DNA of 64,000 nt from the NCBI GenBank assembly GCA_015231955.1, contig JADGAN010000019.1:16594-80593 (forward strand). Reading direction: 5' to 3'. Source of the stretch: Oligoflexia bacterium. GTDB taxonomy: Bacteria > Bdellovibrionota > Bacteriovoracia > Bacteriovoracales > Bacteriovoracaceae. Below, one piece after another: positions 9,075 to 16,984 of this stretch. The translations under genes and the position numbers were made by a program. A model generated the notes under the pieces. That model did no database searches, was not told the origin of the DNA, and saw nothing but the letters and a program-made list of their open reading frames with translations. Positions within the stretch are counted from its first letter, which is position 1. Each line of letters opens with the position of its first letter.

Positions 9075-9911
9075 TCACTGTACACGCTTGGCCTTATCCA
9101 CTAACCACTCAAAGAGTTTGTTAAAAGCAGGATTTTCTACACGTAAAAGTTCCGGATGGAACTGTACGCCCATAATATTTTTATTATCTTTTACCTCTAT
9201 TGCTTCAACAAAATCATCTTCGGTTCTTGCAACCACTTTAAAACCCGGGGCCAGATCTTTAACTCCCTGATGATGATAGGAGTTGGTATTAATTATCGAT
9301 TGATTGAATAAAGTATAAAGAGTGGATTCTTTTTCTATTTGTACCTCATGACGAGGATGAAAATATGTATCTTTTACTTTTTTTCGGTGAACCACTTTAT
9401 TAGTGGTTCTGGCAGTGGTCCTTCCCAATTCATATTGGGAAGGAATATCTTGATATAAGGATCCTCCAAATAAAACATTAATCAACTGCTCCCCTCTGCA
9501 AATGCCCAATATTGGTAATTTTTTAGATAATGCAAACTCAACAATTTTTTTTTCAAACAAATCGAAATCACTATCAATGGGTTCACCTTTGTTGTTTCTT
9601 TTTTCATGATACAATTTAGGATCTATATCATCTCCCCCTGGAATTAAAAGGCCCTGAATCTTAAATAGCATTTCTTGCAAATATTTTTCTGAGTATTTTG
9701 GGGTAAGCACCACCACATCTCCACCAGAATGTTCAATGGCATTCCGGTAAGGTAGTAGTAAATCTTTTTCATCCAAAAGATTACTATATTCAGAATTACT
9801 ATAGACCAATCCAATATTTACACCCGCTGAACCTGCATAACAGACGAGAGTATGTGACCACAATTGCGTCAAAATAATTTGTATAAGCAGAACGAATAAC
9901 TTAAATCTCAT
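9075..9911 (-). CDS. Exported class I glutamine amidotransferase-like hydrolase (peptidase C26)
   Basis: The 278-residue product has the gamma-glutamyl-GABA hydrolase (PuuD-like) fold. LLIPGGDDIDPKLYH lies near residues 88-102, the nucleophile elbow GICRGEQ places Cys138, and QFHPE places His252 and Glu254, so the triad is complete. An N-terminal hydrophobic stretch (residues 1-27, ending VCYAG) reads as a signal peptide, which is unusual because characterised PuuD enzymes are cytosolic. AGGAGGT precedes the ATG. An export role in trimming gamma-glutamyl or amidated envelope or peptide substrates is inference. An inverted repeat at 9931-9960 lies just upstream. Confidence 0.82.
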   Translation of the reverse strand: MRFKLFVLLIQIILTQLWSHTLVCYAGSAGVNIGLVYSNSEYSNLLDEKDLLLPYRNAIEHSGGDVVVLTPKYSEKYLQEMLFKIQGLLIPGGDDIDPKLYHEKRNNKGEPIDSDFDLFEKKIVEFALSKKLPILGICRGEQLINVLFGGSLYQDIPSQYELGRTTARTTNKVVHRKKVKDTYFHPRHEVQIEKESTLYTLFNQSIINTNSYHHQGVKDLAPGFKVVARTEDDFVEAIEVKDNKNIMGVQFHPELLRVENPAFNKLFEWLVDKAKRVQ

Positions 9912-9930
9912 TATAATTGTACCTCCTGTT

Positions 9931-9960
9931 TTAAATCAGCATTAAAAGCATCTGATTTAA
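9931..9960. promoter_or_regulatory. Inverted repeat upstream of the C26 hydrolase gene
   Basis: TTAAATCAG at 9931-9939 pairs perfectly with CTGATTTAA at 9952-9960 across a 12-base spacer. It sits just upstream of the ribosome site of the minus-strand gene, where an operator or 5' leader hairpin could act. No regulator is identified. Confidence 0.35.
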
Positions 9961-9984
9961 TAGATGTTAGTCATAAAATCATAT

Positions 9985-11649
9985 GGGTGTGACCGGTCTC
10001 CCGCAATCCCTAAAACTGCATTTTTCATAGGATGACTTGATATATTATTGCTGCAGAACCCCCCTAGTTTTTTCCATAATGGAAATGCTAATAAACAAAG
10101 GGGGGGAATCTTATTATGAGCCAAAATGTAAAATCTTTCAACGAATATCGAGTCATTCAAATCACCAACGATCTACTTAAGTATGTGAATAATGCTGCCT
10201 GCAATGCTGTCACCGCTCACGAAGTTGAGGTTGGCTTATGGGATCGAATTCTTGAAATCGGGAGGACTGGTCTTCAATGTTTTTTTGACAAAGTGGGGAC
10301 TGGAGATTTAGGAGAATCGGTTGAGTTGTCTGATGGGCGGGGCATTGCGAGGATCGAAGAAAAATCTGAGAGGGAGTATAAAACTGTTTTTGGAAAATTT
10401 ACTTTAACACGTGCTACTTATGGGGTTACTGAAAAACAGATGATTGAGCTGGTTCCCGTGGATACAAGATTAAAGTTGCCAGAGGGAAAATATTCTTACT
10501 TGCTTCAAGATTGGGATCAATCATTTGCCATTGAAAATTCCTTCGGGCATACGAATGAGATTATCCAGAGAATTTTAAAACTCGGGCAGTCAGTGGATAG
10601 TTTAGAGAGAATGAATCAAAAGATGGCCATTGCTGTTGAGGAGTTTAGAGATAACAAGGAAGTATTCAGTCCTGAAACAGAGGGGAGCATCATTGTCGTT
10701 ACTGCTGACGGCAAAGGTATTCCAATGAAAAAAGAGGTTATCGAAAAACCGATTGCGAACCATAAGACGAAGGGAATAAAACTGAATAAAAAGCAAATCG
10801 CCATAGTCGGCAGTGTCTACACTATAGATCCGCTTGTAAGAACGCCAGAGGATGTTATTCGATCGCTATTTGCCACACAAAAAGATTGTGAATACTCTAA
10901 TGACAGACCAAGAGCTTGCAATAAAAATTTGTACGCAAGTTTGAGTTATGAAGAGAATGGAAAACAAGTGGATGCTGGAGAGAAAATATTTTCACTCCTT
11001 CATGAAGAGGTTTTATTAAGAAGCGTGCACACGCTGGTTCCAACAATACTCTTGATGGATGGTCAAAGAAGTTTATGGGAGTTAGGGAAAAAATATCTAC
11101 CCTGTGATCGGATAGAAATACTCGATCTTCTTCCTGTAACACCAAGATTGTGGATGGCGGCCCATCTGTATAACAAGGAAGGTAGCAAGGAAGCTGAAGA
11201 GTTTGTTGAAAAGTATCTTTTACTCATACTGCAAGGGAAAGTAGAAAAAGTTATAAGAGAATGGAAGAACCTCGGTATTAAAAACAACCTTCGAGGAAAT
11301 AAAAAAGCATCGTTAACAAAAATCTGTAAATATTTGCTGAAAAATAAAAATCGTCTCCGCTACGATGAATATTTGAAGAATGGATATCCGATTGCCAGCG
11401 GTGTGATAGAGGGTGCATGTAGGTATTTCATCAAAGATCGCATGGAAAGGGCCGGGATGAGATGGACTATTGATGGGGCTCAGGCAATGCTGGATGTTCG
11501 GAGTGTTTTCCTCAATGGTGATTGGGTTGAATTCCAGAAATTCAGGATAAAGAAACAAGAAGAAAAATTGTATCCACATAGTGAGATGATAGAGATGACA
11601 GAGTGGCCTTTAGCTGCTTAAGAGTGTGTGCGGGAGACCGGTTACACCC
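9985..11649 (+). mobile_element. ISKra4-type insertion sequence, 1665 bp
   Basis: Imperfect terminal inverted repeats define the element: GGGTGTGACCGGTCTCCCGC at 9985-10004 and its complement at 11630-11649, with one mismatch. A single transposase gene fills the interior. No clear target duplication is visible (left flank ...CATAT, right flank AAATA...), so it may have duplicated nothing or been rearranged. The right end abuts one copy of a roughly 65-bp direct repeat, whose other copy is at 13063-13132. Confidence 0.85.
10116..11621 (+). CDS. ISKra4-family transposase
   Basis: The 501-residue protein matches ISKra4-family transposases. GKFTLTRATYGV lies near residues 90-101. The catalytic core shows VVTADGKGIPM (first acidic residue, near 200), ILLMDGQRSLWELGKKY (near 311) and IASGVIEGACRYFIKDRMERAGMRW (near 427-450). 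It is intact from ATG to TAA and lies wholly inside the element's inverted repeats. The many overlapping antisense frames are not supported as genes. Confidence 0.9.
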   Translation: MSQNVKSFNEYRVIQITNDLLKYVNNAACNAVTAHEVEVGLWDRILEIGRTGLQCFFDKVGTGDLGESVELSDGRGIARIEEKSEREYKTVFGKFTLTRATYGVTEKQMIELVPVDTRLKLPEGKYSYLLQDWDQSFAIENSFGHTNEIIQRILKLGQSVDSLERMNQKMAIAVEEFRDNKEVFSPETEGSIIVVTADGKGIPMKKEVIEKPIANHKTKGIKLNKKQIAIVGSVYTIDPLVRTPEDVIRSLFATQKDCEYSNDRPRACNKNLYASLSYEENGKQVDAGEKIFSLLHEEVLLRSVHTLVPTILLMDGQRSLWELGKKYLPCDRIEILDLLPVTPRLWMAAHLYNKEGSKEAEEFVEKYLLLILQGKVEKVIREWKNLGIKNNLRGNKKASLTKICKYLLKNKNRLRYDEYLKNGYPIASGVIEGACRYFIKDRMERAGMRWTIDGAQAMLDVRSVFLNGDWVEFQKFRIKKQEEKLYPHSEMIEMTEWPLAA

Positions 11650-11650
11650 A

Positions 11651-11718
11651 AATAATTTCTTCACGTTTTTGCTGATTTCATACTGAAGAAGAAATATTTT
11701 TTCAGAAGAAGTAGGTTC
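11651..11718. repeat. Approx. 65-bp direct repeat, copy 1
   Basis: The segment shares TCTTCACGTTTTTGCT, then ATACTGAAGAA and AGAAGAAGTAG with 13063-13132, with a few substitutions and one or two indels. Read on the minus strand both copies look like a decayed coding stretch (TSSEKIF...QYEISKNVK), so this may be a gene fragment carried by an element. It begins at the right boundary of the ISKra4-type element. Confidence 0.65.
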
Positions 11719-11753
11719 AATTTTGTTCTTCACAGACGTTTGGTTTCTTTAAA

Positions 11754-12308
11754 TTACTCGCGTCTATCCACCACAAACCCTGGAGTTAATTTTTTTTCCA
11801 ACTCCATTAAAATCTCTATAATTGGTTGAAAATCATTCGCTTCGATTTTTGTGGACATTAAGGGTTTTTCATTTTCCAACAGTCTTTTTTGGGCACCTTC
11901 AACTGCCCTTTCATGAGTCATAGACTGTCCACATCCACAGCGGCAAGGTTCCATGCGAAGGAGGTCTTGACCATATTCGATATCAAAAACAGAGAGTTTT
12001 ACAATATTCGTAAAACGCTTTTCTTTTTGAACAAACTCTTTTAAATAGTTATAAATTTTTCTCATTTCTGCGGATTCACTTGCATCTTTAACGAGAAACA
12101 AATCTATACTTGGGTTAGGGCATTCCGAGGAAAAATCAAACCCAAATTGATAATTTTGTTCAGCAGGGTAGATCGTCTCTACTTTTTCGCTTATTTTTTT
12201 GCATAATATTTCAACCTCTTTTTCTTTGTCATTAGAAAAACAAGGATGAAAACAAGTTAAAAAAAATAGCATAAACAAAGCATAAATTGAAAATTTTTTC
12301 ATCGACAA
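11754..12308 (-). CDS. Secreted hypothetical protein with CRCGCG motif
   Basis: The 184-residue product begins with a clear signal peptide (residues 1 to about 25, LFMLFFLTCFHPCFS). No known domain is recognised. The mature part has a cysteine-rich EPCRCGCGQSM stretch near residues 121-131, which could bind a metal or form disulfides, and an acidic, lysine-rich remainder. A GAGGTTATTGTCG leader precedes the ATG. It stands alone between two mobile-element scars, so it may be accessory. Function unknown. Confidence 0.7.
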   Translation of the reverse strand: MSMKKFSIYALFMLFFLTCFHPCFSNDKEKEVEILCKKISEKVETIYPAEQNYQFGFDFSSECPNPSIDLFLVKDASESAEMRKIYNYLKEFVQKEKRFTNIVKLSVFDIEYGQDLLRMEPCRCGCGQSMTHERAVEGAQKRLLENEKPLMSTKIEANDFQPIIEILMELEKKLTPGFVVDRRE

Positions 12309-12851
12309 TAACCTCCAGATTAATCTCCACGAGGGGATGCCACCCCTAGTAGAATGTCACTCAAGTTTTTACGCGTAACAATCTATTACTATCTATTGTA
12401 ACGTGATTTGCTTTATTGAAATTAAAAGTAAGGAAAACATTTTAATCATCTGAGCTAATCAAATGATTTAGCATCTTTTAAATGAAAATTATTTCTACTG
12501 ATTTCAGATCTTCATTAGCAAAATAAATTGCCAGTGCCGAAAGTTGATTGTGATTTTTCAATATGAGAAGGTTAAGACTTCACGTAATCTCTTTTAGATG
12601 CAAATTTTTAAGAGCATCATGTTTATTTCATGAGGCCAGCTCAAGCGAATAGGAATGTCGATTTTCATAAAGGGCTTTTATTTAACTTACTCACTTCTTG
12701 CCTTTTTTTAACAAAAAAATTATACATGACCATACCGTAAGTCACTGATAGTTTGTTGACCTGATTTTATACTGATGATTTATTTTATCATGATACTAGG
12801 ATATTTTATAATGAAATTAGTGGAGGGTGAAATATTGCGGTCATGTGCTCG

Positions 12852-13066
12852 TGATGAGAGTCGAGAAGAACCGGGGCCATCGAGAAAATGGATTTATCGT
12901 ATCATCAAAAATGTAACGGTTACTCGGGTTTAAAGAATGCCAGAATACCCTGAGCCCAACGCCACAAAAGATGAGATGGTTAATATGCCGAATACGGCAT
13001 ATTAACCCATCACTATAGTGAAGATAACAAAGTGAGACTCCGACACCACAGGTTGGAAGGAGATAA
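12852..13066 (+). repeat. Diverged intergenic element, copy A (inverted partner 16251-16440)
   Basis: Read on the plus strand this matches the reverse complement of about 16251-16440. Shared blocks are AGAGTCGA, ACCGGGGC, AACGGTTACT, GCCAGAA, ACGCCACAA and a 3' block of about 40 bases containing AAAGTGAG, CTCC, ACACCACAG and TTGGAAGGAGA. Copy A has an extra palindromic insertion in the middle. Neither copy has an open frame over its length, so it is not obviously protein-coding; a non-autonomous element or RNA gene is possible. Confidence 0.6.
12975..13012. repeat. Strong hairpin TTAATATGCCG-AATA-CGGCATATTAA
   Basis: An 11-bp perfect stem with a 4-base loop is flanked by GATGG and CCCATC arms that extend pairing with one bulge. 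It lies within copy A of the diverged intergenic element and is absent from copy B. No T-run follows, so it does not look like an intrinsic terminator. Confidence 0.7.
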
Positions 13067-13132
13067 TAATGTCTTCACGTTTTTGCTTATTTTATACTGA
13101 AGAAAAAAATATTTTTTTAGAAGAAGTAGATT
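13063..13132. repeat. Approx. 65-bp direct repeat, copy 2
   Basis: Partner of 11651-11718 in the same orientation. The shared blocks are TCTTCACGTTTTTGCT, ATACTGAAGAA and AGAAGAAGTAG. Confidence 0.65.
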
Positions 13133-13252
13133 CCCCCTTATAGATTTTTATCATGCTGGAAGATGGGATCAATTTTGGAAAAAAGTTGATCAATATGAGT
13201 TCGATGAGGTAGCGTAAATCGCAACATTACAAAGAGGTCTCACCCATGGAAA

Positions 13253-13280
13253 AAAGCACACGGCCCTGTGAAAGTCTCAC
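13253..13280. repeat. 28-nt intergenic repeat, copy 2 (inverted partner at 870-897)
   Basis: AAAGCACACGGCCCTGTGAA is identical to the reverse complement of the copy near 880, and the following AGTCTCAC matches GGCCTCAC with two changes. Confidence 0.6.
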
Positions 13281-13491
13281 CTTGCTTTGGATATAAAGCT
13301 CTGAACATTTATGGGTTTCCTTAGGATATAATTTCCTATTTTGAAAAGCTCCCAATGCATGGCCAGCAATTGGTAGATGTGATACTTTGCCTTCTTTTAG
13401 GCAAGAACAGTAGAAAATTCATTGGAAGCTTGTGTGTCGACGATAGAATGGAGATTAGATAAACTTCCACATGTAAAAATCAATTTAAATA

Positions 13492-13629
13492 TCAAGGGAG
13501 CAAATAAAACAGATTAGAAGATGTTGAAAGTCGGGTTTTAGTTTTGAATTTGGAATCAGTGTGAATAAGATCTCTAACGATTTTAATATTCAGACGGTCG
13601 GCCATAACTTGATCGCTGCTGGAGTGCAT
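13492..13629 (-). CDS. Putative 45-residue ORF or truncated gene start
   Basis: GAGGTAAAAATG gives a good ribosome site and start at 13629, and the frame runs 45 codons to a TGA at 13492. The product has no signal peptide or membrane segment; its first half (QVMADRLNIKIVRDLIH) looks like a soluble helix. The sequence ends abruptly in a hydrophobic SNLFYLLP, so it may be the front of a longer gene whose remainder was lost. It is divergent from the secreted 696-residue protein. No family is recognised. Confidence 0.3.
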   Translation of the reverse strand: MHSSSDQVMADRLNIKIVRDLIHTDSKFKTKTRLSTSSNLFYLLP

Positions 13630-13797
13630 TTTTACCTCTAATTTATTGTATTTTTAATAGACTTCTCATGTGAAAATAAAAAGTATCCTCCCTGAATTTA
13701 AATTTTTGCAATTTATTTTATTTTGAGGGAAATTGAATTTAAGATAGATTTATAAAAGAAAAATCCTAAAATCCAGACATCTACTAGAGGAGAGTAT

Positions 13798-15888
13798 ATG
13801 TTAAACATTACTTTGCATCTAAAAGAATGTAAAAAGAAATTTTTTTACATTCTTCCAATGGCAATGATTCTACTATTGTCCTTGCAAACCATCTTTGCTC
13901 AAGATTTTTCTAGTTTTAATATGGATACTTTTAGTGCCATTCTAAGAATAGGGAATTGTAATCAGGATACGGATGAGTGTCGTTTGTTTAATAAATTCAA
14001 CAGTAACCGGTGTAGTGGGTGTACTCCCTTAGAGAAAATGGAGTATGCTGGCTTTATCAACTATAAACAAGGCCTACCTTGTGATGAAATCCCCATAGCA
14101 CAGTTATGTCCAAAATTGCAACAAATAGACCAGAATAGACCACTTCTCCTTCGAGCTGCTAAAATGGTTAGCGATACTATTACGAGTATTTCGCAACAAA
14201 ATTTGCAACTGGGCTGTGTTGATTTAACTAATGCAAAAATGGACTTTTGTAAGAACATGCTTAAAGAGCAATTAGAAGGAAAGGATGAGGAAGGAAAAGA
14301 TATAAAGGTTAGTTATCAAAATTATATACTAAATTCCATTTTGCAAAAGAAATTGGAGAAAATGGTTGATGAAAGCGTGGGTAATGATATAACCAATGGA
14401 CAAAATTTGGTCTTTTTTTTGGATGCCTTAACAGATGGAAATGGGGATTTTTCCTTTGCTCAAAGATATCTGGCCATGGTTAAAGAAATGTTTCCTGGAA
14501 TGAATCTAACTTTGATTACCGATTTGCCCAAAGAGGAGGGCAGTGCCGAACGTAAAAGTTATCAAAATGCCATAGCTAAATTTTTTGATGAGAAGAATGG
14601 GGTCAAGGTAATCGATCAGACACAGATGACTAATCAGGAAAATCAAGCCATTATGCGCGATCATGTTAGGCTAGGTGGTCCGGCTATGCCAGGTGATTCT
14701 TCAAAAGATAAAAACATTGATCAGGCATTGAGAAACCATGAGATCACATCTAACTATTCTTCTGAAAGGCTATTAGAATATGGATTTTCTAGGAGCATTA
14801 ACTCTCAAGGCCAGAATTTTTTTTTTACAAATACCCGTGTTTTTGGATTGGGATCACATGATTTAGGGATTATTAATCCGGGGCACGCATCGGCCGCAAA
14901 AAGTTTTAACGATATTCAAAATAAATTTGTTCAAAATCAGTTGTCTGGAAAGAGTTATTATTTTGGCTATGCTGGCCAATCTCGAAGCAATGTCCTTTTT
15001 ACGCATTCAGTAGCTGAGCTGGAAAAGGGAAAAGACACGGATACTTATCTTGTTCTGCAATATCATCGTGATATTGAACCTAAATCACTTCTTGACCAAG
15101 CTACGTTGGCCACTAAAGATCACTTTTTAAATGGTAGCAAATATTTGAAGAAATATAATGCTACGGAAGAAATTGATAAAGAGGCCTTGGTGGCGGCAGG
15201 ATATAGTAAGATAAGATTCATGAATGGCAAACCTGGTTCATTAGAAGAAGTGCAGGAACTCTCACCCAAACCCGGCAAGACTTTGCATATTATTAATCCT
15301 TTTAGTGCAGGATTGGGATCTGAGGATTTTTCAATATTGCGTGAGAATGGTAATCCCAGTGCTATGCTTTTAACTGGAAATCAAAGTGTAGGTGAGGGAT
15401 TAATGGCCGACGATGAAACTCCTTTACTCTATGAAACCCGAGAGCACACCATGGCCTTTTATAAGCAAGTATCTGAACTTGCCCAAAGGGAAATGAAGCT
15501 AAAGGCAGATGATCCTTTTGTTCAAAATCTTAGAAATTTGGGGGTGTATTCAAACAAAATGGAAGAGCCTATTGCAGAGGATTTAGCGGTGCGAGCGAAA
15601 AACATTGCGGCCTTTGCGCAAAATCCAGAGAACAGAACTAAAATCCGTAACCTCAAAAAAATAATTATCAGTAAATACGATTCCAAAGAAAATTTAAGAA
15701 GAATGATCAAAAAATTAGTTTTCTTAAAAAAGAATCCAGCTTTTAATGAAAAGTTAAAGAATCTGCAAAACGAAATTTTTTCTTATTGTAACAACGACGC
15801 CCATCCCCCTCCCTCTTGCCTCCCGTTAGAAGAAAGAATCAACAGAATAAGTAGTCTCATTGCCCCTTCTAGCTTATGTGGAGAATAA
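13798..15888 (+). CDS. Large secreted protein, possibly GT-B glycosyltransferase-like
   Basis: The 696-residue product has a start preceded by AGAGGAGAG and a signal peptide (hydrophobic core near residues 18-33, cleavage near QTIFAQ). Eight or more cysteines lie in residues 50-105. From about residue 205 the sequence DALTDGNGDFSFAQRYLAMVKEMFPGMNLTLITD resembles the first Rossmann strand and loop of GT-B glycosyltransferases. AMLLTGNQSVGEGLMADDETPLLYETREH near residues 521-550 resembles their C-terminal nucleotide-sugar site. The C-terminus is lysine-rich and helical. An exported GT-B enzyme would be odd, so the assignment is tentative and a degraded or repurposed fold is possible. It lies in the mobile-element zone. 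Confidence 0.65.
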   Translation: MLNITLHLKECKKKFFYILPMAMILLLSLQTIFAQDFSSFNMDTFSAILRIGNCNQDTDECRLFNKFNSNRCSGCTPLEKMEYAGFINYKQGLPCDEIPIAQLCPKLQQIDQNRPLLLRAAKMVSDTITSISQQNLQLGCVDLTNAKMDFCKNMLKEQLEGKDEEGKDIKVSYQNYILNSILQKKLEKMVDESVGNDITNGQNLVFFLDALTDGNGDFSFAQRYLAMVKEMFPGMNLTLITDLPKEEGSAERKSYQNAIAKFFDEKNGVKVIDQTQMTNQENQAIMRDHVRLGGPAMPGDSSKDKNIDQALRNHEITSNYSSERLLEYGFSRSINSQGQNFFFTNTRVFGLGSHDLGIINPGHASAAKSFNDIQNKFVQNQLSGKSYYFGYAGQSRSNVLFTHSVAELEKGKDTDTYLVLQYHRDIEPKSLLDQATLATKDHFLNGSKYLKKYNATEEIDKEALVAAGYSKIRFMNGKPGSLEEVQELSPKPGKTLHIINPFSAGLGSEDFSILRENGNPSAMLLTGNQSVGEGLMADDETPLLYETREHTMAFYKQVSELAQREMKLKADDPFVQNLRNLGVYSNKMEEPIAEDLAVRAKNIAAFAQNPENRTKIRNLKKIIISKYDSKENLRRMIKKLVFLKKNPAFNEKLKNLQNEIFSYCNNDAHPPPSCLPLEERINRISSLIAPSSLCGE

Positions 15889-16578
15889 TTGTACTCGATT
15901 AATGCACAAAAATTATGGCCGTCATCTAGTTTTATCCACTTAACTTTATTCGTATCCCTTCAGCTAGCCTGAATAACAATCCTTGAAGAATATTTTATTC
16001 TGCTCCTGATTTATAAATTTTTTCAGGAGGTATCTACTGTGACAAGCAATCCCATTGAACAACCCCTACTTGCGACATCCATGCGTTGACAGTTTTGAAG
16101 TATAAAAAAAATCAAAAAAGCGTTGCATTGGGCCTGTTCAAAGCATAATTTTTATAGTTCACTATCTCTTATGCAAGGACATAAGAGGGACATTTACTCA
16201 TACTAATTTTGCCAATAACATTTCATCAAAAAAACGGAGAGAAATTATTTTCTCCTTCCAAGCTGTGGTGTTGGAGACTCACTTTTGTATCTCTCCTATG
16301 GTGACGTGCTAATCTCGTCGTTGTGGCGTACTCGCTTGGAACTTCTGGCTTTCGTTTGATCCAAGTAACCGTTGTATACGTTCCTTAATCCATGTCATTT
16401 ACCGCTTGCCCCGGTGCTCATCGACTCTCTCTGCCTAGCAGACAGACGCTTTTTTTCACGATTCACTCAATTATTATCTCACGTTTTCGTGGTAAAATAC
16501 ATTGCCAAACTAAAGTTTCATCAATGAGAAATTAAGCATTTATAAAAATGCCACTGGAGATGTATTGTCAATGAGTAG
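15889..16578. other. Gene-poor stretch with repeat element and short ORF scrap
   Basis: Nearly 700 bases lack an intact gene. A GTG start with an excellent AGGAGGT site at 16031 opens a frame at 16039 that stops after 16 codons at 16087-16089, like a truncated gene start. Copy B of the diverged intergenic element occupies about 16251-16440. A small TCTGC-CTA-GCAGA hairpin near 16427 is followed within ten bases by a T-run and could be a weak terminator. Confidence 0.5.
16251..16440 (-). repeat. Diverged intergenic element, copy B, with potential RNA fold
   Basis: Inverted copy of the element at 12852-13066. Within it TTCCAAGC at 16256-16263 pairs perfectly with GCTTGGAA at 16334-16341, enclosing a second stem GGAGA/TCTCC at 16273-16277 and 16292-16296. 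The nested stems and lack of an open frame suggest a structured RNA or the tip of a non-autonomous element. Confidence 0.55.
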
Positions 16579-16938
16579 ACTGTCCTTCAGCGGCAACTTA
16601 TTATAGAGTTGGCCAATATTCTCGAATCGTTTCATAAGCTGTGGGGTAAAATTGAAAGCTTTCACTCCAGTGGTAAAATGGATAACGCCTCCGTGCGCTT
16701 TCTTGAAAGCTTCAAAATCATCGAGAAGCAGATAAACAATTTATATCAAGGCCAGGGAGGAGAGAGGTTATCCGTCCTGGGCACCATTGCCGATCCTGCT
16801 CTTTGTGAAATTGTCGATACCTTTCCAACAGATGATCAGTCCCTTGATGGAACAGTGATGGAGGTCATCTCTCACGGGCACAAACTCTCTTCCGGACAGA
16901 TTTTAAAACCCAGTAAAGTTATTACCTACAAATTTTAA
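16579..16938 (+). pseudogene. GrpE-like fragment
   Basis: The frame is open from 16579 after a TAG and has no convincing start; a TTG at 16609 is the best candidate and would give 109 residues. The order of motifs follows GrpE: helix ELANILESFHKLWGKIES, then RFLESFKIIEKQINNLYQGQG, then GTIADPALCEIVDTF in place of the usual G..FDP..HEAV. It closes with DGTVMEVISHGHKLSSGQILKPSKVI in place of the GYKLGDRVLRPAMV type beta domain. GrpE is the nucleotide-exchange factor of DnaK. The long N-terminal coiled coil is absent and several consensus residues differ, so this is either a diverged GrpE-like small protein or the remnant of a truncated gene. Confidence 0.55.
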
Positions 16939-16984
16939 AAAAAGTGCCATTCTCCCATTAGTCGGCTGGCACCAAATTACCAAA

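Larger units (their letters stand above)
12309..13491. other. Gene-poor stretch with repeat and element remnants
   Basis: No convincing intact gene is visible over almost 1.2 kb. It contains copy A of a diverged inverted repeat element (12852-13066), a strong hairpin (12975-13012), copy 2 of the 65-bp direct repeat (13063-13132) and copy 2 of the 28-nt repeat (13253-13280). A short coding-like scrap reads FYHAGRWDQFWKKVDQYEFDEVA near 13145-13220. The stretch is best read as accumulated remains of mobile elements. Confidence 0.6.

Noticed and set aside
11313-11733. Minus-strand frames at the end of the ISKra4-type element
   Set aside because: They are antisense to the transposase or run across the element boundary; only the small repeated remnant is kept as a repeat.
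12326-12346. GGGG-ATGCCA-CCCC hairpin as a terminator
   Set aside because: The stem is only five base pairs and no T-run follows on either strand.
12309-16578. CRISPR array or tRNA genes in the gene-poor zones
   Set aside because: No regularly spaced direct repeats and no cloverleaf-like or GTTCRA-type segments were seen; the repeats present are single pairs.
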